A stretch of 64,000 nucleotides of DNA from NCBI GenBank assembly GCA_965203985.1, contig CBDBDS010000002.1, positions 620,001-684,000 of the forward strand, given 5' to 3'. Each line of letters starts with the position of its first letter. Within the stretch, counting starts at the first letter, position 1. Below the pieces are notes generated by a model. The model ran no database searches and had not been told where the DNA came from. It saw only the letters and a program-made list of their open reading frames with translations. A program made the position numbers and the translations under genes. Positions 61,940 through 64,000 of this stretch are shown here, in pieces. The DNA comes from Bin87 sp965203985 (GTDB lineage: Bacteria; Chloroflexota; Dehalococcoidia; Lucifugimonadales; UBA3495).

Positions 61940-64000
61940 TCAATCGAGCCGCACGGGGTCGATGTCAATCCGGCAGTTCCGCGGGACACTCCGCCCTTCC
62001 AGGAACTGCCAAATCCTGCGGCCGCGCAGCAACAACCGCCAACGATACCGGCCCCGAACGCGCTCCGGCAGGCACGGGGTGGGACCGATGATGTCGATGT
62101 CGGTCCGTCCTTCACGTGCGGCCTGCTCCCTCCAGGCCTGGGCCAGATCTCCCAGGGTCTGTTGTGCGGCGCGCACGCTTAAGTCGGCGCACACGATCTG
62201 GGCAAGCCGGTTGAAGGGTGGGTTGCCCTGCAGTTGTCGGGCGGCGATTTCGGTGCCGTAGAACGACGCGTAGTCCTGGGCTGAGGCAGCGGCGATGGCG
62301 TAGTGGTCGGGCTGGTAGGTTTGGATAATCGCCCGGCCGGGCTCATGCCCCCTGCCGGACCGCCCGGCAACCTGGCAAAGCAGGGCGAACGCCCTTTCAC
62401 CCGCCCGAAAATCCGGCAGGTTCAGTCCCAGATCGGCCAGAAGCACGGCGGACAATGTAACGTTAGGGAGATCCAACCCGCGGGCCACCATCTGGGTTCC
62501 CACCAGAACCTGCGCCTCACCGCCGGCCAACCGGCCCATCGCCGCCTCCAGCTCCGCCGGATTTCGGACCGAGTCCGAGTCCCACCGTTCCACGGCGACG
62601 CCGGGATAGCGCTCCTGCAACTCGGAAGTGATCGTCTCGGTGCCGGCGCCCATCTCCCGAATGCGGCCCCCGCGACATTGCGGGCAGGCCCGGGGCAACC
62701 GCCGTTGCCGGTTGCAATAATGGCAGATCAGCCGAGACGACTCGCGGTGGAAGGCGTAGGACACGGAGCATTGGCTGCAGTTGATAACGCACCCACAGTC
62801 CCGGCATTGCATGAACGCCGCGCTGCCCCGACGATTGAGAAAGAGGATCGCCTGCTGACCGCTGGCTATCGTCGCGTCCAGGGCTTCGGTGAGGCTGCGG
62901 CTGAAAACGCTGCGGTTTCCCTCCCGGAGTTCCCGGCGCATGTCAACCACGCTGATTGCCGGCAAAGGCGTAGCGTTTCCGTCGGGGCGCGGCACCCGCT
63001 CCGGCAGTTGCAGCAGGTGATGCCGGCCGCGCGTCGCCTCGTAGTACGTGCTCACGTCCGGCGTGGCCGACCCCATCACCACCACCGCGCCGGAGCGGCG
63101 AGCAAGGGCGAGGGCGGTGTCGCGCGCGTGATAATAGGGAGGGTGCTCGTCCTGCTTGTACGCCGGCTCGTGTTCCTCATCAACGATGACTATGCCCAGA
63201 TTGACCGCCGGAGCGAACAGGGCGCTGCGGGGCCCTACGATCACGTCGGCCAGCCCGTCACGAATGTTCCACCACTGCTCGAACCGCTGCCTTTCAGTCA
63301 GTCGATGGTGCAGGACGGCGACGCGGCCGGGGAAGCGATCGTTCACCATGCCGACCGTCTGCGGGGTCAGCGAGATCTCGGGCACCAGGTAAATCGCCTG
63401 CTTACCTTGCGCCACCGCATGGGCGATGGAGCGCAGGTACACCTCGGTCTTGCCGCTGCCGGTTACACCGTGCAACAGAAAACTGCGCGGCAGCAGGCCA
63501 GGATCGTCCAACGCGGCGGTGATGCTGGCCAGAGCGTCCGATTGAGCGTCCGTCAGCGCTGCGGGAGCGGGATGCGATGGTTCGACCCCCGAAGGAACCT
63601 CGGGGCGCACCCGCTGCCATTCCTCGCCCACCAGACCACGCTGGAGAAGCGCGTCGGCCACGGGTCCCACTCCCGTGGTCTCGTAGCCGGCCCCCGCCTC
63701 ACGCACCGCTGCCAGCAGTTCCACCTGCCGAGTGGCCCGCGCCTGCGGAGCATCCACTTCCTTCCCTCCCGAATCGGGATGGTGGCCGGGTATCAGGAGA
63801 CGGCGATAACGATGGGATCGCGGTCGCGGCAGGCTGACCTCCTTGCGCACCAGCCCGCGGGACACCAGCCGTTGCAATTCCCGTCGGGCTACGTTGGCGC
63901 GGCTCGGATCAATCCGCTTCAGGAACGTGATTTCCTCGCAGGCCCCGGAGGAGCCGGCCAGTTCCCGCCACGCAACTTGTGTAGATTCACGGAAAGACGC
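61940..64000 (-). CDS. priA: Primosomal protein N' (replication restart helicase), 5'-truncated by the window
   Basis: The frame is open to the window end, so the N-terminus lies beyond it; 686 codons are present. A winged-helix part (RIDPSRANVARRELQRLVSR) is followed by the helicase core: HGVTGSGKTEVYLR (Walker A), DEEHEPAYKQDEHPPYYHAR (Walker B/DEEH), MGSATPDVSTYY. Zinc cysteines follow in CRDCGCVINCSQCS and CHYCN...CPQCRGG. QVLVGTQMVARGLDLPNVTL and QVAGRSGRGHEPG are motifs V/VI. It restarts collapsed replication forks. The stop lies 36 bp beyond a decayed M1 element. Confidence 0.94.
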   Translation of the reverse strand, partial: ASFRESTQVAWRELAGSSGACEEITFLKRIDPSRANVARRELQRLVSRGLVRKEVSLPRPRSHRYRRLLIPGHHPDSGGKEVDAPQARATRQVELLAAVREAGAGYETTGVGPVADALLQRGLVGEEWQRVRPEVPSGVEPSHPAPAALTDAQSDALASITAALDDPGLLPRSFLLHGVTGSGKTEVYLRSIAHAVAQGKQAIYLVPEISLTPQTVGMVNDRFPGRVAVLHHRLTERQRFEQWWNIRDGLADVIVGPRSALFAPAVNLGIVIVDEEHEPAYKQDEHPPYYHARDTALALARRSGAVVVMGSATPDVSTYYEATRGRHHLLQLPERVPRPDGNATPLPAISVVDMRRELREGNRSVFSRSLTEALDATIASGQQAILFLNRRGSAAFMQCRDCGCVINCSQCSVSYAFHRESSRLICHYCNRQRRLPRACPQCRGGRIREMGAGTETITSELQERYPGVAVERWDSDSVRNPAELEAAMGRLAGGEAQVLVGTQMVARGLDLPNVTLSAVLLADLGLNLPDFRAGERAFALLCQVAGRSGRGHEPGRAIIQTYQPDHYAIAAASAQDYASFYGTEIAARQLQGNPPFNRLAQIVCADLSVRAAQQTLGDLAQAWREQAAREGRTDIDIIGPTPCLPERVRGRYRWRLLLRGRRIWQFLEGRSVPRNCRIDIDPVRLD

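Overview
The window is a high-GC, gene-dense bacterial chromosome segment. It carries copA, secA, rplY, cysS, ispD, ispF and priA together with many catabolic paralogues: short-chain dehydrogenases, a thiolase/DUF35 pair, a GMC oxidoreductase, a GlcD-type flavoprotein, two oligopeptide ABC importers, mycothiol-type DinB proteins and four Uma2 nucleases. This mixture, plus selenocysteine use and dispersed palindromic repeats, looks like Chloroflexota, perhaps the Dehalococcoidia/SAR202 side. That assignment is inferred from gene content only; no rRNA or tRNA gene is visible.

Layout. 1-5.1 kb: a hypothetical gene, a dead IS5-type insertion sequence, an SRPBCC protein, and a secreted beta-propeller protein on the minus strand behind a promoter and a strikingly structured leader RNA. 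5.1-19.9 kb: thiolase/DUF35, an alpha/beta hydrolase with a cysteine nucleophile, MFS transporters, SDRs, a fused nucleotidyltransferase-HEPN protein, two DinB/MDMPI paralogues and an NAD(P)-binding/DUF2867 protein. 20-28.3 kb: Uma2 proteins, a DUF4258/DUF2283-like pair, GMC oxidoreductase, a cystathionine-synthase-like enzyme, dihydropyrimidinase and a PQQ-type propeller. 28.6-39 kb: two tandem peptide-ABC modules (binding protein plus two permeases each, no ATPases seen) running directly into two lipoprotein genes, each interrupted by one in-frame UGA. 39-50 kb: amino-acid dehydrogenase, copper ATPase with a tiny membrane protein and a YHS protein, secA, DUF3800, bL25 and a lower-GC DUF4365 island. 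50-64 kb: GlcD-type oxidase, cysS-ispF-ispD, an OsmC-like protein, a CPA2 antiporter, a cobalamin-binding-like protein, Uma2, LON-domain protein and priA, which runs off the end.

Main result. Four reading frames are interrupted by a single UGA exactly where the family has a redox cysteine, and each continues in frame with conserved family sequence: DUF3179 (UGA 37330-37332), TlpA/ResA-like thioredoxin (38654-38656), OsmC-like (56228-56230) and a cobalamin-binding-protein homologue (58932-58934). In each case a stem-loop starts a few bases downstream, with its apical loop 16-20 nt after the UGA and G or GU near the start of the loop, as in bacterial SECIS elements. I read all four as selenoproteins. 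DUF3179 and the thioredoxin are adjacent, both lipoproteins, and probably form an extracytoplasmic selenium redox pair. The sel machinery is not in this window.

A second result is a set of small non-autonomous elements. Family M1 has termini near CTCACGCGTACCCAGTTT and family M2 has termini near TAACTGTTCAG. Several copies keep about 10-bp target duplications; one M2 copy carries another small element nested inside it, and an 83-bp unit is tandemly repeated four times between the DUF35 and thiolase genes.
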